The notes below the pieces were generated by a model. It searched no databases, had not been told where the DNA came from, and was given only the letters and a program-made list of their open reading frames with translations. Positions 1 to 6,501 of a DNA stretch of 8,144 nt are shown in pieces. Source of the stretch: Lachnospiraceae bacterium (lineage in GTDB: Bacteria > Bacillota_A > Clostridia > Lachnospirales > Lachnospiraceae); assembly GCA_900764695.1 (NCBI GenBank), contig CAAFOY010000044.1, positions 1 to 8,144 on the forward strand, read 5' to 3'. The translations under genes and the position numbers were made by a program. Numbering within the stretch: position 1 is the stretch's first letter; every line of letters starts with the position of its first letter.

Positions 1-96
1 ATGCTTTACATGATCTTCTACAGCAACTGTGATTGTCTTATCCATCTTATCACTTACAACTTTACCTGTACGTGTTTTTCTTAAATTTCTTTCCAC
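1..96 (-). CDS. rpsQ: 30S ribosomal protein S17, 5' part (cut by window edge)
   Basis: This is the first 32 codons of small-subunit protein S17, a primary 16S rRNA-binding protein needed early in 30S assembly. The visible residues begin [25 protein letters not shown], which is the conserved S17 N-terminus of the OB-fold. The start is a GTG at 94-96 (complement). An AAAGGAG motif lies about 8 nt upstream and no in-frame ATG is better placed. The gene follows rpmC after a 54-nt gap in the same operon, as expected for the S10 cluster. The remaining C-terminal part, probably about 50 residues judging from the family, lies beyond the left edge. Identity is secure; only the extent is incomplete. 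Confidence 0.93.
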   Translation of the reverse strand, partial: MERNLRKTRTGKVVSDKMDKTITVAVEDHVKH

Positions 97-150
97 AACA
101 ATTTCTCCTTTCTTAACTTTCCACCTGTAGTGGATTGGATTAACCTAAAA

Positions 151-360
151 CTATTCAGCAGCGTTTGTCTTTTCAAATATTACTGTCTGAATTCTAGCAA
201 TATTTTTTCTAACTTCTTTGATTCTGCTTGTGTTGTCTAACTGGTTTGTTGCGTTCTGGAATCTTAAATTAAATAATTCCTTTTTAGCAGCTACTAATTC
301 ATCATTTAATTCTGCAGCTGATTTTGTCTTTAAATCTTCTACATATGTCTTAATTTTCAC
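151..360 (-). CDS. rpmC: 50S ribosomal protein L29
   Basis: This encodes the small helical large-subunit protein L29, which sits near the peptide exit tunnel beside L23 and contributes to the docking area for trigger factor and SRP. The protein shows the family pattern: [19 protein letters not shown] followed by [15 protein letters not shown] choose the GTG at 358-360 (69 aa) because it is preceded, about 8 nt away, by GGCGG inside AAGGCGGTGAT, a near-match to the extended Shine-Dalgarno. An alternative in-frame GTG at 367-369 would add three residues (72 aa) but would sit inside that ribosome binding site. The gene overlaps the end of rplP by 11 nt, which suggests translational coupling. Length is normal for L29. 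Confidence 0.95.
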   Translation of the reverse strand: MKIKTYVEDLKTKSAAELNDELVAAKKELFNLRFQNATNQLDNTSRIKEVRKNIARIQTVIFEKTNAAE

Positions 361-787
361 TGTTATCACCGCCTTCTAAATCTTCACGTGAAACAATCTT
401 ACATTTTACTGGAAGCTTGTGTGTAGCAAGACGTAATGCTTCTCTAGCTATTTCTTCAGGAACACCAGAGATTTCGAACATTACACGTCCTGGTTTAACA
501 ACTGCTACCCAATATTCAAGTGTTCCTTTACCGGAACCCATACGTGTTTCAGCTGGTTTTGTAGTTACTGGTTTATCTGGGAAAATTTTAATCCAAACTT
601 TACCACCACGCTTGATGTAACGAGTCATAGCAATACGAGCTGCTTCAATCTGATTTGACTTAATCCAAGCTGGTTCTGTTGCAACAATACCAAATTCACC
701 GTAAGTGATCTTATTTCCTCTTGTTGCTTTACCTCTCATAGAACCACGAAACTGTTTTCTATGTTTAACTCTCTTAGGCATTAACAT
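350..787 (-). CDS. rplP: 50S ribosomal protein L16
   Basis: L16 is a late-assembling large-subunit protein that contacts the A-site tRNA elbow and helps organise the peptidyl transferase region. The 145-aa product starts with the family signature [15 protein letters not shown]. It also contains [11 protein letters not shown] (41-51), R-Y-I-K-R-G-G-K (57-64) and R-M-G-S-G-K-G (82-88). R82 appears to correspond to the arginine that is hydroxylated in E. coli L16 (family knowledge; modification cannot be judged here). The ATG overlaps the stop of rpsC by one base (TAATG), and a GGGAG about 9 nt upstream lies within the end of rpsC, so the pair is likely coupled. The 3' end runs 11 nt into rpmC. 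Length and sequence are ordinary for Firmicutes. Confidence 0.97.
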   Translation of the reverse strand: MLMPKRVKHRKQFRGSMRGKATRGNKITYGEFGIVATEPAWIKSNQIEAARIAMTRYIKRGGKVWIKIFPDKPVTTKPAETRMGSGKGTLEYWVAVVKPGRVMFEISGVPEEIAREALRLATHKLPVKCKIVSREDLEGGDNSEN

Positions 788-1434
788 TATTTATCGCTCC
801 CTTCTTTAGTTGGAAGTATTTCGCCGTTGTAAATCCAAACCTTAACACCTACTTTTCCGTAAGTTGTATCAGCTTCAGCGAAACCATATTCGATATCGGC
901 ACGTAATGTCTGAAGTGGAATTGTTCCTTCACTATAGAATTCTGTACGAGCCATATCAGCACCACCAAGACGTCCTGAACATGCAGCCTTAATTCCTAAA
1001 GCTCCACTCTTCATTGTTCTTGACATTGTAGACTTCATTGCTCTTCTGAAAGATACACGGTTTTCTAACTGTGTAGCAATGTTTTCAGCTACTAACTGAG
1101 CGTCCTTGTCAGGTCTCTTGATATCTTTAACGTCCATAAATAACTTCTTGCTTGTCATTTTCTGAACTTCAGCTTTAACTTTTTCAATTTCAGCGCCACC
1201 CTTACCGATTACGATACCAGGCTTAGCTGTATAAATGTTTACTCTCACTCTGTCAGATGATCTTTCGATTTCAATCTTAGAAACACCTGCGCTGTATAAT
1301 TTCTTTTTAAGATATTCTCTGATTTTGTAATCTTCAACAAGATTGTCTGCAAAATCAGCTTCAGCGTACCACTTTGAGTCCCAGTCCTTAATAACTCCGA
1401 CTCTTAAGCCATGTGGATTAACTTTCTGTCCCAT
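787..1434 (-). CDS. rpsC: 30S ribosomal protein S3
   Basis: S3 lies at the mRNA entry tunnel of the 30S subunit and, with S4 and S5, contributes to mRNA helicase activity. The 215-aa protein begins [13 protein letters not shown]. It carries a type II KH domain with the loop V-I-G-K-G-G (75-80), and a C-terminal domain with R-M-like helices and [11 protein letters not shown]. Basic residues R130, R131 and K134 match the patch implicated in helicase activity in E. coli. I take the ATG at 1432-1434 because it has AGGAGG 6 nt upstream and matches the family start. The ORF stays open upstream for seven more residues, but these run into the ribosome binding site and are not S3-like. There is a 10-nt gap to rplV and a 1-nt overlap with rplP. 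Confidence 0.97.
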   Translation of the reverse strand: MGQKVNPHGLRVGVIKDWDSKWYAEADFADNLVEDYKIREYLKKKLYSAGVSKIEIERSSDRVRVNIYTAKPGIVIGKGGAEIEKVKAEVQKMTSKKLFMDVKDIKRPDKDAQLVAENIATQLENRVSFRRAMKSTMSRTMKSGALGIKAACSGRLGGADMARTEFYSEGTIPLQTLRADIEYGFAEADTTYGKVGVKVWIYNGEILPTKEGSDK

Positions 1435-1444
1435 ACTTTGCCTC

Positions 1445-1831
1445 CTATCTTTCATCGAGCACGATTGTAATGTGGCTATTTCTCTTTAAGATTCTATAAG
1501 CTCTACCCTGTGCTCTAGGTTTAATTCTCTTCATTGTTGGAGCGCTACCTGCGTAACACTCAGCAATATAAAGTTTGCTAACATCCATATTGTTGTTGTT
1601 TTCAGCATTTGCAATTGCTGACTGTAATAATTTTAATATAACGCTTGATGCGTATCTTGGGTTGTATGTTAAAATACCGATTGCTGACTCTACGTCTTTT
1701 CCTCTGATCGCATCTAATACGAAACATGCCTTCTGTACTGACACTCTAGCGTAAGACAACTTAGCTGATGGTCTAGTATCTTTATTAGCATTTCTTTCTC
1801 TCTTTATCTGGGATCTATGTCCTTTAGCCAT
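1445..1831 (-). CDS. rplV: 50S ribosomal protein L22
   Basis: L22 binds 23S rRNA in all domains; its long beta-hairpin lines and narrows the peptide exit tunnel near the macrolide site. In this 128-aa protein the core starts around A28-R-V-S. The hairpin region reads [17 protein letters not shown] (98-114), containing the M-K-R segment (100-102) whose deletion gives erythromycin resistance in E. coli; here it is intact. An N-terminal extension of about 20 mostly basic residues ([11 protein letters not shown]) precedes the core; I recall such extensions from Lachnospiraceae. The ATG has AAGGAGG about 8 nt upstream. It sits between rpsS (31-nt gap) and rpsC (10-nt gap) in canonical order. Confidence 0.97.
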   Translation of the reverse strand: MAKGHRSQIKRERNANKDTRPSAKLSYARVSVQKACFVLDAIRGKDVESAIGILTYNPRYASSVILKLLQSAIANAENNNNMDVSKLYIAECYAGSAPTMKRIKPRAQGRAYRILKRNSHITIVLDER

Positions 1832-1862
1832 AGATGAGACCTCCTTTCAAAATCTACAGGTA

Positions 1863-2138
1863 TTATCTACCCTTCTTTTCGTCTTTACCGTGTCCTCTAT
1901 AAGTTCTAGTAGCAACAAATTCACCAAGTTTATGTCCAACCATATCTTCAGTTACATATACTGGCACATGCTTTCTACCGTCATGAACAGCGATTGTATG
2001 TCCAACCATCTGTGGAAAAATTGTTGAACGGCGTGACCAAGTTTTAATAACAGACTTGTCACCTGAAGCGTTCATAGCTTCGACTTTCTTTAATAAGCTC
2101 TCATCCGCGAATGGGCCTTTTTTTAATGATCTAGCCAT
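1863..2138 (-). CDS. rpsS: 30S ribosomal protein S19
   Basis: S19 is a 30S head protein that pairs with S13 near the A-site finger and takes part in intersubunit bridging. The 91-aa product shows the diagnostic start [10 protein letters not shown], then [26 protein letters not shown], and the end [12 protein letters not shown]. The start ATG is preceded by AAGGAGG at about 9 nt. The gene lies 14 nt downstream of rplB and 31 nt upstream of rplV. Nothing is unusual in length or motifs. Confidence 0.97.
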   Translation of the reverse strand: MARSLKKGPFADESLLKKVEAMNASGDKSVIKTWSRRSTIFPQMVGHTIAVHDGRKHVPVYVTEDMVGHKLGEFVATRTYRGHGKDEKKGR

Positions 2139-2152
2139 TAGTTCCTACCTCC

Positions 2153-2995
2153 TTATTTCATGTTCTTTCCGTCACGTCTTCTAATGATTAACTTGTTAGA
2201 CTTCTTATTTTTCTTACGAGTCTTCAAACCAAGTGCTGGTTTACCCCAAGGTGTACATGGGCCAGAACGTCCGATTGGTGCACGTCCTTCACCACCACCG
2301 TGTGGATGGTCATTAGGGTTCATAACAGAACCACGAACTGTAGGTCTAATACCCATATTACGTTTACGTCCGGCTTTACCGATATTTACAAGACCATGTT
2401 CAATGTTACCTACTGTACCAACTGTTGCACGGCAAATAACTGGAACCATTCTCATTTCTCCTGAAGGAAGTCTAAGTGTTGCATACTTTCCTTCTTTAGC
2501 CATTAACTGTGCTGCATTTCCAGCTGCACGAACTAACTGTCCGCCATTACCTGGATATAATTCAATGTTATGAACTTCTGTACCTACAGGGATAGCTGAA
2601 AGTGGTAAACAGTTACCAACTTTAACTTCTGCATTTTCACCGTTCATAACTGTAGCTCCAACCTTAAGTCCGTTAGGAGCAAGGATGTAAGCCTTTTCAC
2701 CATCTGCATAACTGATTAATGCGATGTTTGCAGTTCTATTTGGATCATATTCGATGCTAATAACTGTAGCAGGAATATCAACTTTATTTCTCTTGAAGTC
2801 GATGATTCTGTATTTTCTTCTTGAACCACCACCATGATGTCTTACTGTAATTTTACCCTGATTGTTACGACCAGCATTTTTCTTGAGAGATACTACTAAA
2901 GATTTTTCAGGAGTTGCTTTAGTAATTTCTGCATTATCAAGAGTAGTCATAGCTCTTCTTGAAGGGGTATATGGGTTAAATGTCTTAATTCCCAT
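2153..2995 (-). CDS. rplB: 50S ribosomal protein L2
   Basis: L2 is one of the most conserved large-subunit proteins. It is required for subunit association and for assembly of a functional peptidyl transferase centre. The 280-aa protein has the expected regions: N-terminal P-Y-T-P-S-R-R, the OB-like RNA-binding domain with [11 protein letters not shown] (53-63), the SH3-like domain around [14 protein letters not shown] (146-159), and the C-terminal loop [14 protein letters not shown] (225-238). H230 is the likely counterpart of the functionally important E. coli His229. The tail is strongly basic ([11 protein letters not shown]). The start ATG has AAAGGAG about 8 nt upstream. It follows rplW after 60 nt and precedes rpsS by 14 nt. 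Confidence 0.97.
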   Translation of the reverse strand: MGIKTFNPYTPSRRAMTTLDNAEITKATPEKSLVVSLKKNAGRNNQGKITVRHHGGGSRRKYRIIDFKRNKVDIPATVISIEYDPNRTANIALISYADGEKAYILAPNGLKVGATVMNGENAEVKVGNCLPLSAIPVGTEVHNIELYPGNGGQLVRAAGNAAQLMAKEGKYATLRLPSGEMRMVPVICRATVGTVGNIEHGLVNIGKAGRKRNMGIRPTVRGSVMNPNDHPHGGGEGRAPIGRSGPCTPWGKPALGLKTRKKNKKSNKLIIRRRDGKNMK

Positions 2996-3055
2996 TTTTA
3001 TTCTCCTTTCGAATTCAATTTGTCATCACGCTTTTCTTGCGTTTACTTATTATCT

Positions 3056-3355
3056 TTATAAACCAGCGAAGATTTCTATATCTGCACTGTCTTCTGTCAA
3101 CTGAACGATAGCTTTCTTCTTCTTAGCTGTCTTTCCAATTGTCATTCCTCTTCTACGATTCTTTCCTTCTAAGTTCATTGTGTTAACTTTAGCAACCTTT
3201 GTTCCTTCGAACATTTTTTCAACTGCTTCTTTAACCTGAGTCTTAGTTGCATCTGTGTGTACGTAGAATGTATATTTCTTATCTGCCATAGCGTTCATGC
3301 TCTTCTCAGTAATTACTGGAGAGAGGATTACGTCATAATATTTGATATCTGCCAT
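3056..3355 (-). CDS. rplW: 50S ribosomal protein L23
   Basis: L23 lies beside the peptide exit tunnel and is the main ribosomal dock for trigger factor, as well as a contact for SRP. The 99-aa product has the family motif S-P-V-I-T-E-K-S (11-18), then Y-T-F-Y-V-H near residues 27-32. Its internal rRNA-binding loop is basic (G-K-N-R-R-R-G and A-K-K-K-K-A). The ATG overlaps the rplD stop by one base (TAATG), and a GGAGG lies about 10 nt upstream inside the end of rplD, which indicates translational coupling. There is a 60-nt gap to rplB that holds only a weak 4-bp stem and the rplB ribosome binding site. Confidence 0.96.
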   Translation of the reverse strand: MADIKYYDVILSPVITEKSMNAMADKKYTFYVHTDATKTQVKEAVEKMFEGTKVAKVNTMNLEGKNRRRGMTIGKTAKKKKAIVQLTEDSADIEIFAGL

Positions 3356-3975
3356 TATGCATACACCTCCTCGATTGTTGCTACAGCTGCCTTATCGATA
3401 ACTACAACATCATATTTAAGAATGTCATAAACATTAATTGTGTTAGTTAAAGCAGTTTTTACTGTAGGGATGTTCTTAGCTGACATTACAGCATTTACAT
3501 CATTGTCTTTTAATACAACCAATGCTTTACTTACATTTAAGTTGTTCATCATCTTTACAAAATCTTTTGTCTTAGGTGCTTCAAACTTAATGTCGTCAAC
3601 TACGATAAACTTATTTTCATTAACTCTGTCTGTCAATACTGACTTAAGAGCTGCTCTTTTTTCTTTCTTATTCATCTTGAATGAATAATCTCTTGGAACT
3701 GGTGCGAATACAACTCCGCCGCCTGTCCACTGTGGAGCTCTTGTAGAACCTTGTCTTGCATGACCAGTTCCCTTCTGTCTCCAAGGCTTTCTTCCGCCAC
3801 CGCTAACTTCTGAACGAGTTTTAGCTTTCTGTGTTCCTTGACGGTCATTAGCAAGCTGACTCAATACTGCCTGATGCACTAAGTTTTCTTTAACTTCTAC
3901 ACCAAATACGGCATCGTTTAATTCGATTTCATCAACCTGTTTACCTTCCATATTTAAAACAGATACTTTTGCCAT
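3355..3975 (-). CDS. rplD: 50S ribosomal protein L4
   Basis: L4 is an early-assembling large-subunit protein whose extended loop reaches into the peptide exit tunnel opposite L22. In E. coli it is also the autogenous repressor of the S10 operon, acting on the operon leader. The 206-aa protein has the extended loop at about 59-90, with G-G-G-R-K-P-W-R-Q-K-G-T-G-H-A-R-Q-G-S and the conserved tryptophans W65 and W83. A globular alpha/beta domain follows. The ATG has AAGGAGG about 8 nt upstream. Whether this L4 regulates the unusually structured leader at 5083-5309 is a natural question; L4 control is established in gamma-proteobacteria and is not shown by this sequence. It is coupled to rplW by a 1-nt overlap. 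Confidence 0.97.
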   Translation of the reverse strand: MAKVSVLNMEGKQVDEIELNDAVFGVEVKENLVHQAVLSQLANDRQGTQKAKTRSEVSGGGRKPWRQKGTGHARQGSTRAPQWTGGGVVFAPVPRDYSFKMNKKEKRAALKSVLTDRVNENKFIVVDDIKFEAPKTKDFVKMMNNLNVSKALVVLKDNDVNAVMSAKNIPTVKTALTNTINVYDILKYDVVVIDKAAVATIEEVYA

Positions 3976-3998
3976 CTGCGTGTTCCTCCTTCCAAAAT

Positions 3999-4634
3999 CT
4001 ACTTACCAGACTTACATGTTTCTTTAATAGTTACTAAAGCTTTCTTAGGTCCTGGTACAGCGCCCTTTACTAGGATTAAGTTGTTTTCTGCATCAACTCT
4101 AACAATTTCAAGGTTCTGTGTTGTTACCTTCTTAGCACCCATATGACCTGGCATTTTCTTTCCTTTAAACACCTTGCTTGGGCTTGAACATGCACCGTTT
4201 GATCCGGCATGTCTATGATACTTAGAACCGTGAGCCATAGGTCCTCTTGACTGACCATGTCTCTTAATTGCACCCTGGAATCCTTTTCCCTTTGCAATTG
4301 CTGATGCGTCAACTTTGTCTCCAGCAGTAAAGATGTCTGCCTTGATTTCGTCTTTCACTGAATACTCTTCAGCATTTTCAAACTTAAATTCTCTTACAAA
4401 TCTCTTGTAAGGAACTCCAGCTTTGTCAAACATACCTTTCATTGGCTTGTTGACTAACTTTTCTCTCTTTTCACCGAATCCAACCTGTACAGCACTGTAT
4501 CCATCATTTTCTACTGTCTTAACCTGTGTTACTACACATGGTCCAGCCTGAAGAACGGTTACTGGTACTAAACTTCCATCTTCGTTGAAAATCTGAGTCA
4601 TTCCAACCTTTGTAGCTAAAATAGCTTTCTTCAT
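3999..4634 (-). CDS. rplC: 50S ribosomal protein L3
   Basis: L3 is one of the first proteins to bind 23S rRNA; its extended loop approaches the peptidyl transferase centre. The 211-aa protein begins [16 protein letters not shown], the family signature. It contains [12 protein letters not shown] (134-145) and the central extension [13 protein letters not shown] followed by [13 protein letters not shown]. The E. coli methylated glutamine region reads S-N-G-A-C-S-S-P-S here, so that glutamine appears absent, as I recall for Firmicutes generally. AGGAGG lies about 7-8 nt upstream of the ATG. The 133-nt spacer separating it from rpsJ is the longest inside the operon and carries two inverted repeats. 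Confidence 0.97.
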   Translation of the reverse strand: MKKAILATKVGMTQIFNEDGSLVPVTVLQAGPCVVTQVKTVENDGYSAVQVGFGEKREKLVNKPMKGMFDKAGVPYKRFVREFKFENAEEYSVKDEIKADIFTAGDKVDASAIAKGKGFQGAIKRHGQSRGPMAHGSKYHRHAGSNGACSSPSKVFKGKKMPGHMGAKKVTTQNLEIVRVDAENNLILVKGAVPGPKKALVTIKETCKSGK

Positions 4635-4662
4635 ATTAATTACCTCCTGTTAATCTACAGCG

Positions 4663-4680
4663 GATCGCGCCACCGCGATC
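4663..4680 (-). promoter_or_regulatory. GC-rich hairpin in the rpsJ-rplC spacer, upstream of the rplC RBS
   Basis: The transcript can form a perfect 7-bp stem (GATCGCG / CGCGATC) closed by a GTGG tetraloop. It ends about 15 nt before the rplC Shine-Dalgarno. It stands out as GC-rich within AT-rich spacer DNA and has no U-run after it, so it does not look like a terminator. It could be a processing or stability element, or a protein-binding site controlling rplC translation. The pairing is seen; the role is inferred. Confidence 0.5.
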
Positions 4681-4715
4681 ATCCTAGAACAGTTCAATCT
4701 ATTTAAACCTTCAAG

Positions 4716-4772
4716 GATAATTCACTATTTCGTTTTTTACCTATTAAAATAAGTAAATTGCGATGAATTATT
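4716..4772 (-). repeat. Inverted repeat spanning the end of rpsJ and the spacer
   Basis: Arms ATAATTCA (4717-4724) and TGAATTAT (4764-4771) are perfect complements about 40 nt apart. A weaker inner complementarity lies between 4736-4740 (TTTAC side) and 4753-4757 (GTAAA side). On the transcript this long AT-rich stem would begin inside the last codons of rpsJ and cover the start of the 133-nt spacer. It may be an mRNA 3'-end stabiliser or processing site. Chance AT-rich pairing cannot be excluded. Confidence 0.35.
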
Positions 4773-5082
4773 TATTCTTCATCTTAATGTCGATATATAC
4801 ACCTGCTGGCATTTCTAATCTTGCCAAAGCATCTACTGCTTTCTGTGTTGGTGTAACAATATCAATGAGTCTCTTATGAGTTCTCTGTTCAAACTGTTCT
4901 CTTGAGTCTTTGTACTTATGTACAGCTCTAAGAATTGTGATTACTTCCTTCTTTGTTGGAAGTGGTACAGGGCCACTAACTTCTGCTCCTGAACTCTTTG
5001 CAGTTTCAACAATTTTTGCAGCTGACTGATCGATTAATTTGTGATCATAAGCCTTTAATGTGATTCTCATTACTTGTGCCAT
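4768..5082 (-). CDS. rpsJ: 30S ribosomal protein S10
   Basis: S10 is a 30S head protein and, as NusE, also forms part of transcription antitermination complexes with NusB. The 104-aa product shows [10 protein letters not shown] (5-14), the loop S-G-P-V-P-L-P-T (36-43) and [11 protein letters not shown] (61-71), ending [13 protein letters not shown] choose the ATG at 5080-5082, giving M-A-Q-V-M-R-I-T, as in related clostridial S10. AAGGAGG lies 11 nt upstream, a slightly long spacing because a C plus U7 run separates it from the ATG. A second ATG (residue 5) is a less likely start. It is the first gene of the operon, behind the structured leader. Confidence 0.96.
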   Translation of the reverse strand: MAQVMRITLKAYDHKLIDQSAAKIVETAKSSGAEVSGPVPLPTKKEVITILRAVHKYKDSREQFEQRTHKRLIDIVTPTQKAVDALARLEMPAGVYIDIKMKNK

Positions 5083-5125
5083 AAAAAAAGCCGCCTCCTT
5101 TTCGTACTATTAGCACGACAAGCGG
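5083..5125 (-). promoter_or_regulatory. Possible SD-sequestering/terminator-like alternative fold before rpsJ
   Basis: CCGCUU (5120-5125) can pair with AGGCGG (5091-5096), enclosing the 5103-5117 hairpin and followed by C and seven U residues (5083-5089). The Shine-Dalgarno AAGGAGG (5094-5100) overlaps the 3' arm. This fold would use bases 5120-5122, which the long leader stem also needs, so the two structures compete. That arrangement fits a switch acting on translation start or transcription termination. The U-run and complementarities are seen; the switch is inference, and the G-U-containing stem is modest. Confidence 0.4.
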
Positions 5126-5309
5126 TGACTGTACAACCTTTCCGTGTGTTTTGTGATTATTCACAACTTACCCACGTGTTTCCACTTCTATGGTGGACTC
5201 GTTTTTAGTACAGTGACTTGTCGCCAGTTTCCTAACTTGACATTCGCTCCGCGGAAAACCTACATTACTGTAGCAACCTCTCGTTTCAACGCTATCAATG
5301 TCACAGCAT
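5083..5309 (-). ncRNA. Structured 5' leader RNA of the S10 operon
   Basis: About 225 nt of untranslated RNA are predicted between the promoter and rpsJ. By eye it folds into several elements. The first is a 7-bp stem, TGACATT (5297-5303) with AATGTCA (5238-5244), enclosing a CTACA-GTAA-TGTAG hairpin (5260-5273). Next comes a hairpin with a GAAA tetraloop (5223-5236). A long two-part stem joins 5217-5223 to 5116-5122 and 5208-5214 to 5128-5134, and encloses hairpins at 5181-5197 and 5151-5166. A final hairpin (5103-5117) sits just before the Shine-Dalgarno. Two GNRA-type tetraloops and nested complementary arms are much more than expected of unstructured DNA. An r-protein-binding autoregulatory leader is the natural inference; the regulator is unknown. 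No leader peptide was identified. Confidence 0.65.
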
Positions 5310-5314
5310 GAATT

Positions 5315-5343
5315 AGTATACAACATGAAAATATAAATTGCAA
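5315..5343 (-). promoter_or_regulatory. Promoter of the S10 operon
   Basis: Reading the minus strand, the -35 is TTGCAA (5338-5343), the spacer is 17 nt and the -10 is TATACT (5315-5320), a good sigma-A match. A- and T-tracts directly upstream of the -35 (about 5344-5372) resemble an UP element, as expected for a strong ribosomal promoter. The start of transcription is predicted near 5307-5309. No other minus-strand promoter of similar quality was found before rpsJ. Confidence 0.75.
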
Positions 5344-5495
5344 CCATTTTTTCAAAAAATTTTATTTTACTTAATTTGGCTATTTATCAATACTTTTTCT
5401 ACACTATCATTTCAAAATTCATTTTTAAATTTAAATCTCATAATTTACTCTTTAATTTCTTTCTTCTATATATAATAGGTAGTTTTCTGCTTTTA
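5344..5495. other. AT-rich divergent intergenic DNA
   Basis: This stretch lies between the S10 promoter and the promoter of the plus-strand methyltransferase gene. It is made of A- and T-tracts, has no ORF of substance on either strand, and shows no convincing hairpin with a U-run. Its S10-proximal end probably serves as the UP element. I see nothing else in it. Confidence 0.6.
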
Positions 5496-5524
5496 TTGAC
5501 TTTTATTTTCTCAAATTGTAATAT
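5496..5524 (+). promoter_or_regulatory. Promoter of the methyltransferase gene
   Basis: TTGACT (5496-5501), a 17-nt spacer and TAATAT (5519-5524) make a good sigma-A promoter about 60 nt upstream of the ATG at 5587. A second possible pair, TTGTAA (5516-5521) with TATAAT (5540-5545) and an 18-nt spacer, overlaps it downstream. A start of transcription near 5531 or 5552 would follow. Confidence 0.6.
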
Positions 5525-5550
5525 ATAACCATTGGTCATTATAATACAAT
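5515..5550. promoter_or_regulatory. Dyad overlapping the methyltransferase promoter (possible operator)
   Basis: The arms 5515-5525 and 5540-5550 (ATTGTAATATA / TATAATACAAT) are complementary at 10 of 11 positions and flank a small palindrome ACCATTGGT (5528-5536). The left arm covers the -10 of the first promoter and the right arm covers the -10 of the second. The position suits a repressor operator, but the arms are AT-rich, so chance remains plausible. Confidence 0.35.
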
Positions 5551-5586
5551 GATTAAAATTTTTAAAGATAGGATTTTATATTAATT

Positions 5587-6447
5587 ATGTGGATTGCTAA
5601 CAATTGGAAAGATTATGAAGTAATTGATACTTCAGACGGCGAAAAACTAGAGCGTTGGGGTGATTACATATTAGTTAGACCTGATCCTCAGGTCATTTGG
5701 CATACTCCAAAGAAAGATAAACGTTGGAATAAATTAAATGGGCATTATTATAGAAGTAAAAAAGGCGGTGGTCAATGGGATTTCTTTGATTTACCGGAAC
5801 AATGGTCTATTAATTATAAAGAATTAACATTCAACCTTAAACCATTTAGTTTCAAACATACAGGTTTATTTCCTGAACAGGCAACAAATTGGGATTGGTG
5901 TTCTGAAAAAATTAAAAATGCCGGTCGACCAATTAAAGTATTAAATTTATTTGCTTATACCGGTGGTGCAACTTTAGCTGCTGCTAATGCGGGTGCTTCT
6001 GTCACTCACGTTGATGCTTCTAAAGGCATGGTAACATGGGCAAAGGAAAATGCTGTTTCTTCCGGATTAAAAGACGCACCTATTCGTTGGTTAGTTGATG
6101 ATTGCACTAAATTTGTAAAAAGAGAAATACGTCGTGGCAACAAATACGATGCAATCATAATGGATCCACCTTCTTACGGCCGTGGTCCTGGTGGTGAAAT
6201 TTGGAAAATAGAAGATTCCATTTATGATTTTGTAAAATTATGTACGGAAGTCTTGTCTGACGATCCATTATTTTACTTAATTAATTCATATACTACAGGT
6301 CTTGCGCCTTCAGTTTTAACATATATGTTATCAACTGAAGTTAAATCAAAATTCGGCGGAACTGTTATTTCAGATGAAATTGGAGTTCCTGTAAGCGGCA
6401 ATGGTCTGGTTCTTCCTTGTGGAGCCTCTGGTCGTTGGTGTAAATAA
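5587..6447 (+). CDS. Class I SAM-dependent methyltransferase (RlmI/COG1092-related)
   Basis: This predicted soluble Rossmann-fold methyltransferase of 286 aa probably transfers a methyl group from S-adenosylmethionine to RNA; its target is unknown. SAM motif I is V-L-N-L-F-A-Y-T-G-G (118-127). The acidic ribose-binding position is D143 in H-V-D-A-S-K-G, a D-D pair is at 171-172, and motif IV is D-P-P-S-Y-G-R-G (193-200). The C-terminus ends G-L-V-L-P-C-G-A-S-G-R-W, typical of this subgroup. The fold resembles the catalytic half of RlmI-type 23S rRNA cytosine methyltransferases, but the N-terminus has no PUA domain and instead begins with a short W-rich region (residues 1-85). The ribosome binding site is weak: AGGA, 13 nt before the ATG. 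It is monocistronic, divergent from the S10 operon, with its own promoter and terminator. Substrate assignment is open; nucleic acid is favoured by family. Confidence 0.85.
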   Translation: MWIANNWKDYEVIDTSDGEKLERWGDYILVRPDPQVIWHTPKKDKRWNKLNGHYYRSKKGGGQWDFFDLPEQWSINYKELTFNLKPFSFKHTGLFPEQATNWDWCSEKIKNAGRPIKVLNLFAYTGGATLAAANAGASVTHVDASKGMVTWAKENAVSSGLKDAPIRWLVDDCTKFVKREIRRGNKYDAIIMDPPSYGRGPGGEIWKIEDSIYDFVKLCTEVLSDDPLFYLINSYTTGLAPSVLTYMLSTEVKSKFGGTVISDEIGVPVSGNGLVLPCGASGRWCK

Positions 6448-6454
6448 TTTTATC

Positions 6455-6501
6455 AAAGAAGTTGAAGTTAGGATTACAACAATCTTTACTTCAACTTTTT
6501 T
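6455..6501 (+). terminator. Intrinsic terminator of the methyltransferase gene
   Basis: A stem of at least 10 bp (AAGTTGAAGT 6459-6468 with ACTTCAACTT 6488-6497), extendable through A-U and G-U pairs to about 14, is followed by a T-run (6496-6501). The loop contains a further 4-bp GATT/AATC stem. It begins 8 nt after the stop codon. Read from the other strand the hairpin is followed by CTTCTTT, so it might weakly stop minus-strand transcripts as well. Confidence 0.85.

Noticed and set aside
417..620. Plus-strand ORF of 67 codons inside rplP
   Set aside because: It lies wholly antisense to L16, has no ribosome binding site or recognisable motifs, and is explained by codon constraints of the real gene.
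1435..1455. Seven-residue N-terminal extension of S3
   Set aside because: The extra codons cover the AGGAGG ribosome binding site and do not match the S3 family start M-G-Q-K-V-N-P.
2160..2573. Plus-strand ORF of 137 codons antisense to rplB
   Set aside because: The long open frame comes from the conserved, glycine- and arginine-rich L2 coding sequence. The product shows no domain and has no promoter.
2996..3055. Possible hairpin (ACGC / GCGT) in the rplW-rplB gap
   Set aside because: There are only four base pairs with a 7-nt loop and no U-run; too weak to call a terminator or regulator.
2862..3104. Plus-strand ORF of 80 codons across the rplB/rplW junction
   Set aside because: It is antisense to two essential genes and includes the spacer; its hydrophobic look comes from reading AT-rich antisense DNA.
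3440..3688. Plus-strand ORF of 82 codons antisense to rplD
   Set aside because: There is no supporting ribosome binding site or similarity; it is an antisense shadow.
3672..3854. Minus-strand out-of-frame ORF of 60 codons within rplD
   Set aside because: It is a different frame of the same strand inside L4, without its own start signals.
4124..4312. Minus-strand out-of-frame ORF of 62 codons within rplC
   Set aside because: It is an alternate frame of the L3 gene, without features of a real protein.
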